Assembly: GCA_028752905.1 (NCBI GenBank)
Contig: JAQNBH010000011.1
Coordinates: 23,931,341-23,995,340, forward strand
Length of the DNA: 64,000 nt
Source: Cladorhizidae sp. MBARI D1340-BT2
Lineage: Eukaryota; Porifera; Demospongiae; Poecilosclerida; Cladorhizidae
Direction: 5' to 3'
Shown one piece after another: positions 56,501 through 63,312 of this stretch (within the stretch, counting starts at the first letter, position 1; each line of letters begins with the position of its first letter). The translations under genes and the position numbers were made by a program. The notes under the pieces were generated by a model, which saw nothing but the letters and a program-made list of their open reading frames with translations, did no database searches and was not told the origin of the DNA.

Positions 56501-57230
56501 CATGAAACCATGAACTCTGATGTACATCAAGCCATGAACTCTGGTGTGCATCAAGCCATGAACTCTGGTGTGCATCAAGCCATGAACACTGGTGTGCATC
56601 AAGCCATGAACTTTGGTGTGCATCAAGCCATGAACACTGATGGGTAACAAACTATGAACTCTGGTGTGTAGCAAGCCTTGAACTCTGGCGTGCAGCAAGC
56701 CATGAACTCCGGCATGCATCAAGCCATGAAATCTGGTGTGTATCAAGCATTGAACTCTGGTGTGTAGCAGTGATGAATTCTGTATCAAGCTATGAACTCT
56801 GGTGTCTCAAGCCTTGAACTCTGGTGTGTGTCAAGCCATGAACTCTGGTGTGCATCAAGCCATGAACACTGGTGTGCATCAAGACATGAACTCTGTTGTG
56901 CATCATGCCATGAACTCTGTTGTGCATCAACCCAGGAACTCTGGTGTGCATCAACCCATGAACTCTGGTGTGTAGCAAGCCATGAACTCTGATGTGCATC
57001 AAGCCAGTAACTCTGGTGTGTATCATGCTATGAATTCTGGTCTGTGGCAAGACATGAACCCTGGTGTGTAGCAGTCATGAACTCAGTATCAAGCCATGAA
57101 CTCTGGTGTGCAGCAAGCCATGAATGCTTGTGTGTTAAGCCATGTAATCTGGTGTGTACATAGCCATGAACTTTGGTATGCATCAAGCGATGAACTCTGG
57201 TATGCAACAAGCCATGAACTCTGGTGTGCA
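53600..57230 (+). repeat. Right edge of the satellite array
   Basis: The last 3.6 kb contains no obvious tandem HOR. It resembles more distant blocks instead: 54,606-55,158 resembles 45,198-45,750, and 56,134-56,560 resembles 47,101-47,560, sharing tgatgggtaacaaactatg at 56,337 and 47,367. Single-base changes and odd units (tcttctgtatc near 55,522, catgtaatctgg near 57,141) look more frequent towards the border. That fits slower homogenisation at an array edge. The final recognisable monomer ends at about 57,230. Confidence 0.7.
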
Positions 57231-57919
57231 GCCTTTTCTTACCCAACCAATAAGGCAAAGGGTGACTTATATCAGCTATAATAGAACTAGAATATTATAC
57301 AATCAGTGAGTTAGGAAACTTTGCATCATTTAATTAAGAGTTGTCAATTTTAAGTTATCACAACATCACAAATAATTATAACACAAATCCTACAAATGCT
57401 ACAAACTAAATAACTACAAACACGTTGCACAGATTGTGGATATGCCAGTTTTTTCTATTTTCACTACACGAAACAGAAACACTTAATCTACTACAACACA
57501 TTTACAGATGTGAGTTAAAACTGTTGCTTTCTTTCAGATCAGCTGCTGACTTTTCTTTCAGATGAATAATTCCTGACTTGGTTGATGGTGTCGGCTTGCT
57601 CTGCAGATGGTAAAATTAAGTTTTCAATATTTTAAAGCATTTCTAAGGTTGTAGTCAAACAATATCTCAAACTTTCCCATTTTACTACCAACAAGAACTA
57701 CAACACGAGTGAGAAACCAACAACAGCATTTCCAGAAAACTATGGGAACTGTCACGTGACTTATAAGTTGGGTTAGGGGCATTTCTCTATGAATACACTT
57801 TATCTTCCTGTAGATAGGATCATTTGTGTGGGTGGAGTTTTCCCTCCTGAATGTTTGATCTTGCATTTGTAGTGGCAGGTGTGAAGTGATCTCCACCTAA
57901 TAAATGTTACATTTATATA
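57231..57919. other. Non-satellite flank, no gene recognised
   Basis: The sequence changes abruptly to AT-rich, non-repetitive DNA. The only long frame (minus strand, 57,624-57,896) starts in low-quality context and has no recognisable motif. It is probably chance. I see no transposon terminus or target-site signature at the satellite border. Confidence 0.6.
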
Positions 57920-57920
57920 G

Positions 57921-57943
57921 TATATATATATATACACACACAG
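57921..57943. repeat. (TA)n(CA)n dinucleotide tract
   Basis: A short run of ta repeats passes directly into ca repeats and ends in cacacag. It forms the upstream side of the candidate exon that follows and could serve as a poor polypyrimidine tract. Confidence 0.9.
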
Positions 57944-58011
57944 GCTGGGTATTGATGAGGACCAAAATGATTCAGATGACGAGGATGACAGTGAAGGTGA
58001 ACAACACACAG
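57944..58011 (+). CDS. Candidate internal exon encoding an acidic stretch
   Basis: The 68 bp between cacacag and gtatac reads, after one leading base, LGIDEDQNDSDDEDDSEGEQ followed by HT, then one trailing base. The upstream AG and downstream GT frame it neatly, and the Asp/Glu/Ser-rich composition is typical of disordered acidic segments in nuclear or chaperone-like proteins. The unspliced frame does not extend far in either direction, as expected for an internal exon. I could not find partner exons in the flank, and the donor gtatac is not a strong consensus. A chance open segment is the main alternative, because short acidic runs can arise from gat/gac/gaa repeats. Confidence 0.3.
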
Positions 58012-58108
58012 GTATACACTGCATGACATTATCTATTAACATGTCAGGCCTTAGCTGCAGAGCAGCCCTGCAAAGATCAAACTATAAATAAAAATTAATG
58101 TATAAATA

Positions 58109-58190
58109 GAGCTAGAACTCATGACCTCAGACTATCAACACATAGGACAATCATGATATCATCTCACACTCTAAGATAAGTCCTGTAGGG
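58109..58190 (-). repeat. Remnant of a tRNA-derived SINE head
   Basis: Read on the minus strand, 58,128 to 58,109 gives gaggtcatgagttctagctc. This resembles the variable-arm, T-arm and B-box region of a tRNA (consensus ggttcgannc), with two or three changes. About 45 bp upstream on that strand, atcttagagtgtgag resembles a decayed A box. The spacing is right for a tRNA head. It cannot be a working tRNA: the arms do not pair well and no acceptor stem is visible. A tRNA-derived SINE fragment is the best reading. Confidence 0.4.
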
Positions 58191-58365
58191 ATGTACAGTA
58201 ATTCTACTACCTTACATTTTTTTTGGATATTTACACAATTATGGTAGAGTTATCCACTAGGCAAACTAGGCAGCATTTACACAGGCCATAAAAAAGCAAC
58301 AGAGAAACTAAAAAGTTTGGAGAATGATGTAAAAACAGTTTGAAATCAACTGGTTCATTGTTAGT

Positions 58366-58487
58366 TCAGGTATACACTCTAGCTATAATTAATCTACAAT
58401 ACAATGCAAAAACAACAGTATCTCTAGCAAAACTCGGACCTTGTTCATGGAGCAGCAGCAGCAGGACTTCTGGATTCTCTTGATTTT
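58366..58487 (-). CDS. Possible terminal exon, unrecognised
   Basis: On the minus strand an acceptor-like ttattttattatag precedes 122 bp that, after two leading bases, reads NQENPEVLLLLLHEQGPSFA and onward to a stop at 58,366-58,368 (39 residues). The leucine run comes from a ctg repeat (gcagcagcagcag on the plus strand). No partner exon is evident and no family is recognised. The run of leucines may be only a trinucleotide repeat, so this is a weak candidate. Confidence 0.15.
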
Positions 58488-58499
58488 CTATAATAAAAT

Positions 58500-59640
58500 A
58501 ACAGAAATTTCTCCTGTAACAGTTTGGAATATAATTTGATTGTATATCATGTAGAAAGAGTTTTGAAGGTACATTAAAGCAAAATCAAACTCGGAATAAA
58601 TTATGAAAGTATAAAATTTGCAAAGGAAAAATATGTAACCACACTACCATGTGTGTGGGTGAATGACCTCTAGCTCCTTCGATGAGTGAAAATTGGCTGC
58701 CATATTGCTCTTCAAATAAGGCTTACTGAGTAATCTCTGCCGGTTGTTCACATAGGCTGATGAACTAGCAGGCTCTGATAACAGCCCACTGGGGCTAGGA
58801 AGGTATTGCACAGGTTGAAACTAACTGTAAGGACTTACTAAATAGCCATGGTCTCCGTTCAATCTCTATCTCTCTAGCTTAGTCTCCTTATACCAATCAC
58901 TAGGTTGCTATTTTTTGAAATTATAATTTTTTACACAAAAATGTTTCTGTAAATAATTTTCAAATTTAGCACATTTGAAGGTTATCCTGTTCGCTAGCAA
59001 GTCTCCTGGAGTACATAACAACTACCACACTTAAATAGGTCATGCAACACAATCTCTTATCAAGTTCAGCTATTATCACCTGCACCACATGCTGAAATAA
59101 TTGAGCATGACCTCGAGTAGGCACTTGGCTGGGCAGTTCACGAAGTTAATAGTCTGTGCACTATGATGTATTGTATTAGTAGTGGATTTGGTTTGGTAAT
59201 CCACTCTCCTTGCAAATAATTCACAACTTGCACGGATGCAAGTGTTGTGGTCATTACCGAATGCTGCCACAGCCTATTGTAATAGGGCTGAGGAAAGGGT
59301 TAGGCTAACTTTAGGAGCAGCCATGACAGTGATGATTATTCTGCTTTCTTGTTGCCAGTTTCTCGGGACATCTCAATTTATTATACAAAGCCTATTCATT
59401 ACACCGTTTATTAGAGTTATTATTTCAAACATGAATTCAACAGAACCTTGACCTTATTCCTCCTGCCTTGATGCTATAGGAGCCCAGGTTATTATTAATA
59501 CCCAGTCCCAGGTTTGCAGGCACAGTACCTCAGCTGGCAAATGACTACAGCCAGTAATATCTGAGCCCAGCTTACAGGCACCATGTCAGTGTTTAACTTT
59601 GATCCCACATACCATATTTTCTCTATTATGAACCGGCCCC
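58500..59640. other. AT-rich intergenic DNA, no feature supported
   Basis: I looked for exons, tRNAs, inverted repeats and tandem repeats and found none I can support. Two opposite-strand frames near 59,076-59,451 overlap each other, start at weak positions and have no family motif. The plus-strand one is hydrophobic in its second half, but its composition follows the local AT richness. Confidence 0.5.
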
Positions 59641-59650
59641 TCTTATATCA

Positions 59651-59711
59651 CGGAGGTATAGTAGGAGCCCCCCCCAAAAATTGGCATTGCGTTTAAACCC
59701 AGCGTGCATGC
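59651..59711 (+). mobile_element. Left inverted repeat of a putative DNA transposon
   Basis: The core aaattggcattgcgtttaaa, continuing cccagcgtgcatgca, is matched in inverse orientation near 61,397-61,434, where the minus strand reads aatttggcgttgcatttaaa and then cccaatgtacgtgca. Just outside the core both sides carry a run of C then A (gagccccccccaaaaa and gaggcccaaaaaaa). Just inside, both sides carry short iterated motifs (gaaacatttagacg here, agcatttgaacgctc on the right). The outermost end may lie at accatattttctct near 59,611, which I could not match on the right. The superfamily is not identified. Confidence 0.5.
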
Positions 59712-60359
59712 AGCATTTAACCGCGCATGTTTTCCAACCATCTGAAAGGAATGTATGAAACATTCATATGCACGAAACATTTAGACGCAATAAACATTTA
59801 GATGTACGAAACATTAATTAATTATTTGGCCAAAATGGTCGTTGGGAGTTGCACGTGGAAGTTATTTCAGTTCATGATTTTTAGCAAAGGTTGGTGTATT
59901 CGACATCAAGAAACAGAGAATTTTAAATCTTAATTTTAGAGGATTGAAGCACCAACCATTGTCATGACCTAGGAGATGGAGAGTATTACGGCAACGAGTT
60001 CCCATGATAACCTGGCAGTTTAGTAGCATGAAACCTTCAAAGCCGCATCCATCCGCGAGAAAGTGAAAGAGAAGATGCGAATTGATGACTGTCTACCAGC
60101 TGCATGAGCACCTCAATAACAACAGTTATCCACTATCATTGAGGACCATTCTACGGTGTAGAAGAACCTCACTTGGAGTGTAGCTCCTACTGCCAGTTGG
60201 CAACAAGGTTCGTGTTAATCTTGTTTGCTTGGGATTCTTAAGTCTGTATGCTCACTTAATTTAGCTGATAAGGAGACTGGCTTAAAGCTCCATGGGGCTC
60301 CTACTTGCTTGCTATCGGTGGGGGTAGGGTAGGAGGGAAGTTCTGTTAATCTAAGCTTG

Positions 60360-60365
60360 TTTATT
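60360..60365 (-). promoter_or_regulatory. Poly(A) signal AATAAA, minus strand
   Basis: The plus strand reads tttatt here, giving AATAAA on the minus strand about 53 bp past the stop at 60,418. A second AATAAA lies at 60,451-60,456, overlapping the stop of the alternative exon 3 frame. Either could end the transcript. Confidence 0.4.
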
Positions 60366-60417
60366 GTTTATGCTGAAGATTGAATGTCTGCCCTGTTGAT
60401 GTACCAGCTGTTAGTAA

Positions 60418-60607
60418 TCAATCCCCTTGCAATGAAATAACATTTACAGATTTATTGTTTGCTTGATAAGAATAAAAATATAATCCCCAATTCCATCTTT
60501 TGACCAAGAGGTTGGTGTGGCCAAGACAATTCGTGGGCATCTGAAGTGTTCGAGAATATGGCACAGCTTGAAACCCACTGACGCTTGTCGTAGGAAAATT
60601 GGTCAAC
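60418..60607 (-). CDS. Exon 3 (terminal) of an unrecognised spliced gene
   Basis: A strong acceptor, ttgttctttgcag, ends at 60,608. If exon 2 uses the gtaata donor, the frame continues as LTNFPTTSVSGFQAVPYSRT and onward to a stop at 60,418-60,420, with an AATAAA about 55 bases beyond. If exon 2 ends at a codon boundary instead, this exon reads VDQFSYDKRQWVSSCAIFSN and onward, stopping at 60,452-60,454 directly over another AATAAA. Both frames look protein-like, so I cannot choose firmly; the first keeps all of exon 2. No family is recognised. The next exon upstream is 165 bp away in the first model. Confidence 0.4.
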
Positions 60608-60772
60608 CTGCAAAGAACAATATACTTATATTTTAATGTCATGTAAGCAAATCCTACAAATTGGAAAAATAAAATATAATTATATATTTTTTAAATTTAC
60701 ATAATGGTCCTTAGATGTGGCTACAGGAGTCTACAACAAACAATGAAAGACATGAACAAAATCAAATATTAC

Positions 60773-61005
60773 GTGAACAGCAATTCATTTCTTGGTTTGT
60801 AGTCCCATCCTATATGATGCCAGTTGAATTGCCTCGAGGCATTTTCTGGGGTGTAGAAGTACCCTACTTCACTCTGCAGGCATCCCCCAGCAAGGTACAC
60901 CAGAGCTTTGCCTTGTAGGACAGACGCAGGGTCGACAATATAAGCTTCATTAGTACAAAAATAGTTAAAGAAGTACCATCCAGTATTCAATTTGTTCTCG
61001 AACAG
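60773..61005 (-). CDS. Exon 2 of an unrecognised spliced gene
   Basis: The frame reads LFENKLNTGWYFFNYFCTNE and continues through QGKALVYLAGG, GYFYTPENASRQFN and WHHIGWDYKPRNELLF to a stop just past the donor. It is rich in aromatic residues (Trp, Tyr, Phe), unusual for chance sequence in this AT-rich flank. The acceptor proposed is aacaag|ct at 61,006, the first AG after the exon 1 donor, giving a 76 bp intron with a pyrimidine-rich first half. The donor proposed is ttcac|gtaata at 60,772. An alternative donor, gaa|gtaggg at 60,867, would give the other exon 3 frame. An ATG at 61,036-61,038 would allow a start here instead. I do not recognise the protein and give no function. Confidence 0.45.
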
Positions 61006-61081
61006 CTTGTTGGGATCAAGCAGATTCCGGTTACACATATAGCAAGTATAAAGAAAAAGTGAGTAGGGGGAGGAAACTTAC

Positions 61082-61243
61082 CTGCTTATAGACTATTAGA
61101 TCCTTAAACTCATACTGATATAACTCAAAAGACAAACAACTCGAGCAGGATGCTCTCATAGGTACAGGAACTGGTAGTTCGAGCTTTGCCCCACATTTTT
61201 TTCCTGTTGACGTGGTGGTCAATGCAAACTCCTCTACTCGCAC
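61082..61243 (-). CDS. Exon 1 (or first visible exon) of an unrecognised spliced gene
   Basis: The frame reads VRVEEFALTTTSTGKKCGAK, then LELPVPVP, CSSCLSFELYQYEF and KDLIVYKQ. It ends at a perfect consensus donor, aagcag|gtaagt, at 61,082/61,081, exactly on a codon boundary that joins in frame to exon 2. The 5' end is uncertain. The frame opens directly after a TGA, so translation must start at the internal ATG at 61,159 or the exon must begin at a splice acceptor such as gcgagtag. With exons 2 and 3 in the preferred model the open frame totals 585 bp including the stop. The exon lies about 150 bp inside the right inverted repeat and points inward. Confidence 0.42.
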
Positions 61244-61396
61244 TCAGTGTGCGATGTAATTTTATAAAACGTAGCAACCATTTGTGATAAAAAGTAGCGA
61301 GCATTTGCAATAAAAATGCAGCGAGCGTTCAAATGCTCTGAGTGTTCAAATGCTTTGTACTGTAAGTTTCATTGGCCAATGATCATGCATTGCAGT

Positions 61397-61450
61397 TGCA
61401 CGTACATTGGGTTTAAATGCAACGCCAAATTTTTTTGGGCCTCTATTTTA
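61397..61450 (-). mobile_element. Right inverted repeat of a putative DNA transposon
   Basis: This is the inverse partner of the repeat at 59,651-59,711. The minus strand reads ctatttaaaatagaggccc, a run of A, tttggcgttgcatttaaa and cccaatgtacgtgca. The match is imperfect but covers more than 30 bp. Subterminal iterated motifs (agcgagcatttgcaa, agcgagcgttcaaatgc, gagtgttcaaatgc on the plus strand, about 61,295-61,352) sit just inside. The spacing between the two repeats is about 1.7 kb. No obvious target-site duplication was found, so the exact termini are unresolved. Confidence 0.5.
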
Positions 61451-61459
61451 AATAGCAAT

Positions 61460-62200
61460 AAGACATGAAGACATGCCCAAATAATTGCTCATTAGACTTA
61501 TAAAGTTGAGAACTGAAGACAATTTGTGTGAGTGCCATGCTCTTGTGTAGCTCATGGAATACTCACAGAAAGCATGCAGGCACATCGATCACTATGTGTG
61601 TGGGGCTGCTCTCTGCCAATAGAGAAAAGCACATACTGTAAGTGCATAATATTCCAACTCCAAATCTTTAATTTTATTTTGTGTGTGCTCTATATTGTGT
61701 GCAGCAGTTTTAGGACTGATGACAGTAGTTGAGCTTCACTAAGACGAAACCCTGTGGCCCCCCAACAAGAGATCACTCTGGAAACATTCCATACCTAGTA
61801 GTAGTCGAGAGATTTGAGTTTTTAATTTCACTACAATAGACAATACTTCCTAGAATAGTGCACATGCCAACTATTCCTTCAACAGCTAGAACACAGCTGT
61901 ACCATATGAGGGCAGGAGATTGAGGCGTGGCCTATTTCACTGAGCACCTGCAGAGTGAAAAGGGCACACACATCCTCACTCAGACGCAATAGCATGTGCA
62001 CATTTTGTTGGACAATAATCATCAAATAAGGATTAGTGCACAACCAATTCGAATGCATCAGCTATTTCACAGAATACTGGAGCTTGGGAGTGAGCTATTC
62101 GAGGGTGCAAAGTGATCAAGGGTGTGAAGAGATCAAAGAGAATTTGGTACGTAATAATGTAGGCGGGTCAGAATGTTTGTCATCTCTGTTTGCCCAAACA
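61460..62200. other. Intergenic DNA, no feature supported
   Basis: Short frames at 61,532-61,732 and 62,036-62,245 on the plus strand have no recognisable motif, poor start context and compositions expected by chance. No repeat pair, tRNA or splice-framed exon stood out. Confidence 0.45.
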
Positions 62201-62202
62201 GC

Positions 62203-62242
62203 TTCAATAAAAATAAAAATAATTATGATAAATAAAATAAAG
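62203..62242 (+). repeat. A-rich ATAAA tract
   Basis: A run of aataaaaataaaaataatt and related motifs resembles a degenerate poly(A) tail or a simple (ATAAA)n repeat. It may be the 3' tail of an old retroposed insertion on the plus strand; no parent body is recognised upstream. Confidence 0.6.
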
Positions 62243-62245
62243 TGA

Positions 62246-62428
62246 GTGCCATCTGGGGTAGAACTGAAGGCAGTTACCATAAAACCTCGGCAGCTGAATT
62301 CCCGAGATCTTTCTGTGGTTACAACTTTAGAGCTCCGTAGATTCTGCAAACTTCATGGTATGGACTTGATATGTAGCTCAAAAGATAGGTCTCTCTGTGT
62401 GCTCTCTTTTGATGTTTCAGAGGTATAA
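62246..62428 (+). CDS. Short reading frame with weak SAP-like segment
   Basis: The plus-strand frame ends in LNSRDLSVVTTLELRRFCKL, then HGMDLICSSKDRSL and a stop. The spacing of Leu-x-x-Leu-Arg-x-Phe-Cys-x-x-x-Gly loosely resembles the helix-turn-helix of SAP DNA-binding motifs. The lysine/alanine-rich second helix is poor. A possible acceptor (ctgaattcccgag or accttcggcag-like context) is not convincing, and the frame is only about 60 codons. It could be a decayed exon or transposon fragment, or chance. Confidence 0.15.
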   Translation: MPSGVELKAVTIKPRQLNSRDLSVVTTLELRRFCKLHGMDLICSSKDRSLCVLSFDVSEV

Positions 62429-62562
62429 CTAGGTAAGTTACTTGACCCTAAATTGGAGGGACCTCAAAAACCTGATTCCCAAAAACCTCATCCAAAATAA
62501 CTCCAGATTGTTAAGTGCTGAAGATTTGACTTTGGTACAAGTGGCTAGAGGAAGCCGTAGGC

Positions 62563-62719
62563 TATTCACTAACCTTTTTCATTAGGCGTTAAAATTTTAG
62601 TACGTGATCAAGCGCGATTGAAAAATTTATTACGTTGATTTACAATGTAATCAATTTTCCACCCGCGCGCTTGACCACGTTCTTACATTTTTATGCCTAA
62701 TGAAAAAGGTCATTGAATA
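62563..62719. mobile_element. 157 bp palindromic MITE with TA ends
   Basis: The left end, tattcactaacctttttcat then taggcgttaaaattttag and acgtgatcaagcgcg, is mirrored on the right, whose complement reads tattcaatgacctttttcat, taggcataaaaatgtaag and acgtggtcaagcgcg. Each arm covers nearly half the element, leaving only a short centre (attgaaaaatttattacg). The outer TA on both sides fits a TA target duplication, as in Tc1/mariner-type MITEs. The family is not identified. Transcribed, it would fold into one long hairpin. Confidence 0.8.
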
Positions 62720-62820
62720 CAGGTACATCCAGTTACAGCAACAAGCATGGAACAACCCTAGCCAGAGTCATACAGGTATAGCTAGCTACAGCATTAAGCA
62801 TGGAATAACCCTACAGGTAT
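62719..62820 (+). repeat. Imperfect duplication next to the MITE
   Basis: The string acaggtacatcc, followed by acagcaacaagcatgg and aacaaccctag, is repeated after 53 bp as acaggtatagct, acagcattaagcatgg and aataaccctac. A third partial acaggtat follows at 62,813. The copies differ by several substitutions, so the duplication is old. It separates the MITE from the Gypsy remnant. Confidence 0.6.
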
Positions 62821-62827
62821 CTTTGCA

Positions 62828-63310
62828 GACCAACTACGTCAACACATGGCTCAGCTGAGACTTTCGCCGTTGTTTGTCATGGACTTCCATGTGCCTTGTG
62901 ATCTCCACTCTGCCACACGTTTTTGTATGCCATGATGCCCACCGCACCATACTTCAGTGTCCATATAATGGTCCATTCAAAGTAATCGGAGGGAATAACA
63001 AGTACTTCAGGAATGACAAGTACTTCATGGTGGATCTTGGCACAACTCTGACAACATTTCCATTGAGAGTCTCAAACCAGCTTTCATGGATGCACCAGTG
63101 CTATCAGAGTTCTACATCACAGAAGGTTACAACTATCTTTGGCTCCCACAGTACCAGCTCGTTCATGCCTCTCTCCAACTGCACCTGTTTTCGTGCCCTC
63201 CACTCCAATACACGGACTGCCGGCTTCTGGTTACATCACCACAGCTGGCTGGACTATTCATCGTCCTGCTCATCTTTCGTCTCTTCATGGATGATCACTG
63301 GGGGGGGAGT
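62828..63310 (+). pseudogene. Ty3/Gypsy integrase C-terminal remnant (frameshifted)
   Basis: Three consecutive segments match the end of animal Ty3/Gypsy pol. First, DQLRQHMAQLR with FHVPCDLHSAT starts at 62,828. Next comes HVFVCHDAHRT, CPYNGPFKVI and KYFMVDLGT in another frame. Then LKPAFMDAPV returns to the first frame, and the usual GGGVLW ending lies near 63,300 in the middle frame. In intact elements this region follows the integrase catalytic core and holds the HDxxRxPLxxPYxGPF motif; here the proline is replaced (RTILQ). Frame changes lie near 62,915 and 63,073. An 18 bp tandem duplication (62,992-63,027) inserts six residues. Protease, reverse transcriptase, RNase H and the integrase catalytic core are absent upstream, so this is a truncated dead copy. 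Confidence 0.85.
62992..63027 (+). repeat. 18 bp tandem duplication within the Gypsy remnant
   Basis: ggaataacaagtacttca is followed directly by ggaatgacaagtacttca. The two copies differ at one base. It keeps the reading frame and adds a second KYF motif (NNKYFRNDKYF). Confidence 0.85.
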
Positions 63311-63312
63311 AC
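63297..63312 (+). promoter_or_regulatory. Polypurine tract before the LTR
   Basis: The run actggggggggagtac sits just after the GGGVLW codons and directly before tgtggcgaca. This is the usual place of the plus-strand priming site of Ty3/Gypsy elements. Confidence 0.7.

Larger units (their letters stand above)
1..57230 (+). repeat. Satellite array, 24 bp monomer, about 57 kb
   Basis: The whole stretch is a head-to-tail array of a 24 bp unit, catcaagccatg then aactctggtgtg, in a single orientation. The consensus uses each base six times and contains no CpG. Three linked variant classes recur: catcaagcc, tatcaagct and tagcaagac. Length variants also recur, such as gtgtctcaagcc (2 bp shorter) and caagctatatgaac (2 bp longer). 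The plus strand reads HQAMNSGV or SSHELWCA and the minus strand HTRVHGLM or QSSWLDAH; four of six frames are open because the unit is a multiple of three, while the tag-type units put stops in the HQAMNSGV frame. The array runs off the left edge and ends at about 57,230, where monomer sequence gives way abruptly to ccttttcttaccc. I see no transposon or unique gene inside it. It could be pericentromeric, centromeric or an interstitial satellite; the sequence alone does not say. Confidence 0.97.

Noticed and set aside
1..57230. Hundreds of 60-250 codon open frames within the satellite as genes
   Set aside because: They follow from a 24 bp period, divisible by three and free of stops in four frames. 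They repeat the same octads, overlap on both strands, and begin and end at ordinary unit variants.
1..57230. CRISPR array
   Set aside because: There are no unique spacers between repeats; units are contiguous and all alike, and the flanking DNA is eukaryotic in character.
1..57230. Telomeric or subtelomeric simple repeat
   Set aside because: The unit is not a short G-rich telomere motif, and no TTAGGG-type run occurs anywhere in the window.
1..57230. Centromere identity from a CENP-B box
   Set aside because: No match to the box (TTCG and CGGG cores) was seen in the monomer. Centromere function cannot be inferred from sequence alone.
1..57230. Repetitive secreted, adhesive or silk-like protein gene
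   Set aside because: Tag-type units put stop codons in the HQAMNSGV frame every few hundred bases. Length variants shift frame repeatedly, and no exon borders or start context support a gene.
57624..58042. Two overlapping minus-strand frames near the satellite edge
   Set aside because: They overlap the plus-strand acidic exon candidate and the ta/ca tract, have simple-sequence translations (SSSSSE, YIYIYY) and show no motif.
58109..58190. Functional tRNA gene
   Set aside because: The A and B boxes are degenerate and no acceptor stem or cloverleaf pairing is visible; a SINE remnant fits better.
59076..59451. Opposite-strand frames of about 65-71 codons
   Set aside because: They are short, mutually overlapping, without splice framing or recognisable domain. 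The hydrophobic run follows local AT richness.
60051..60110. Plus-strand segment reading TFKAASIREKVKEKMRIDD
   Set aside because: It looks protein-like for about 24 codons but is closed by stops on both sides, with no convincing splice sites. I could not separate it from chance.
60715..60918. Plus-strand 67-codon frame beginning MWLQESTTNNERHEQ
   Set aside because: It lies opposite exon 2 and intron 2 of the minus-strand gene model, which has consensus splice sites and poly(A) signals; this frame has none.
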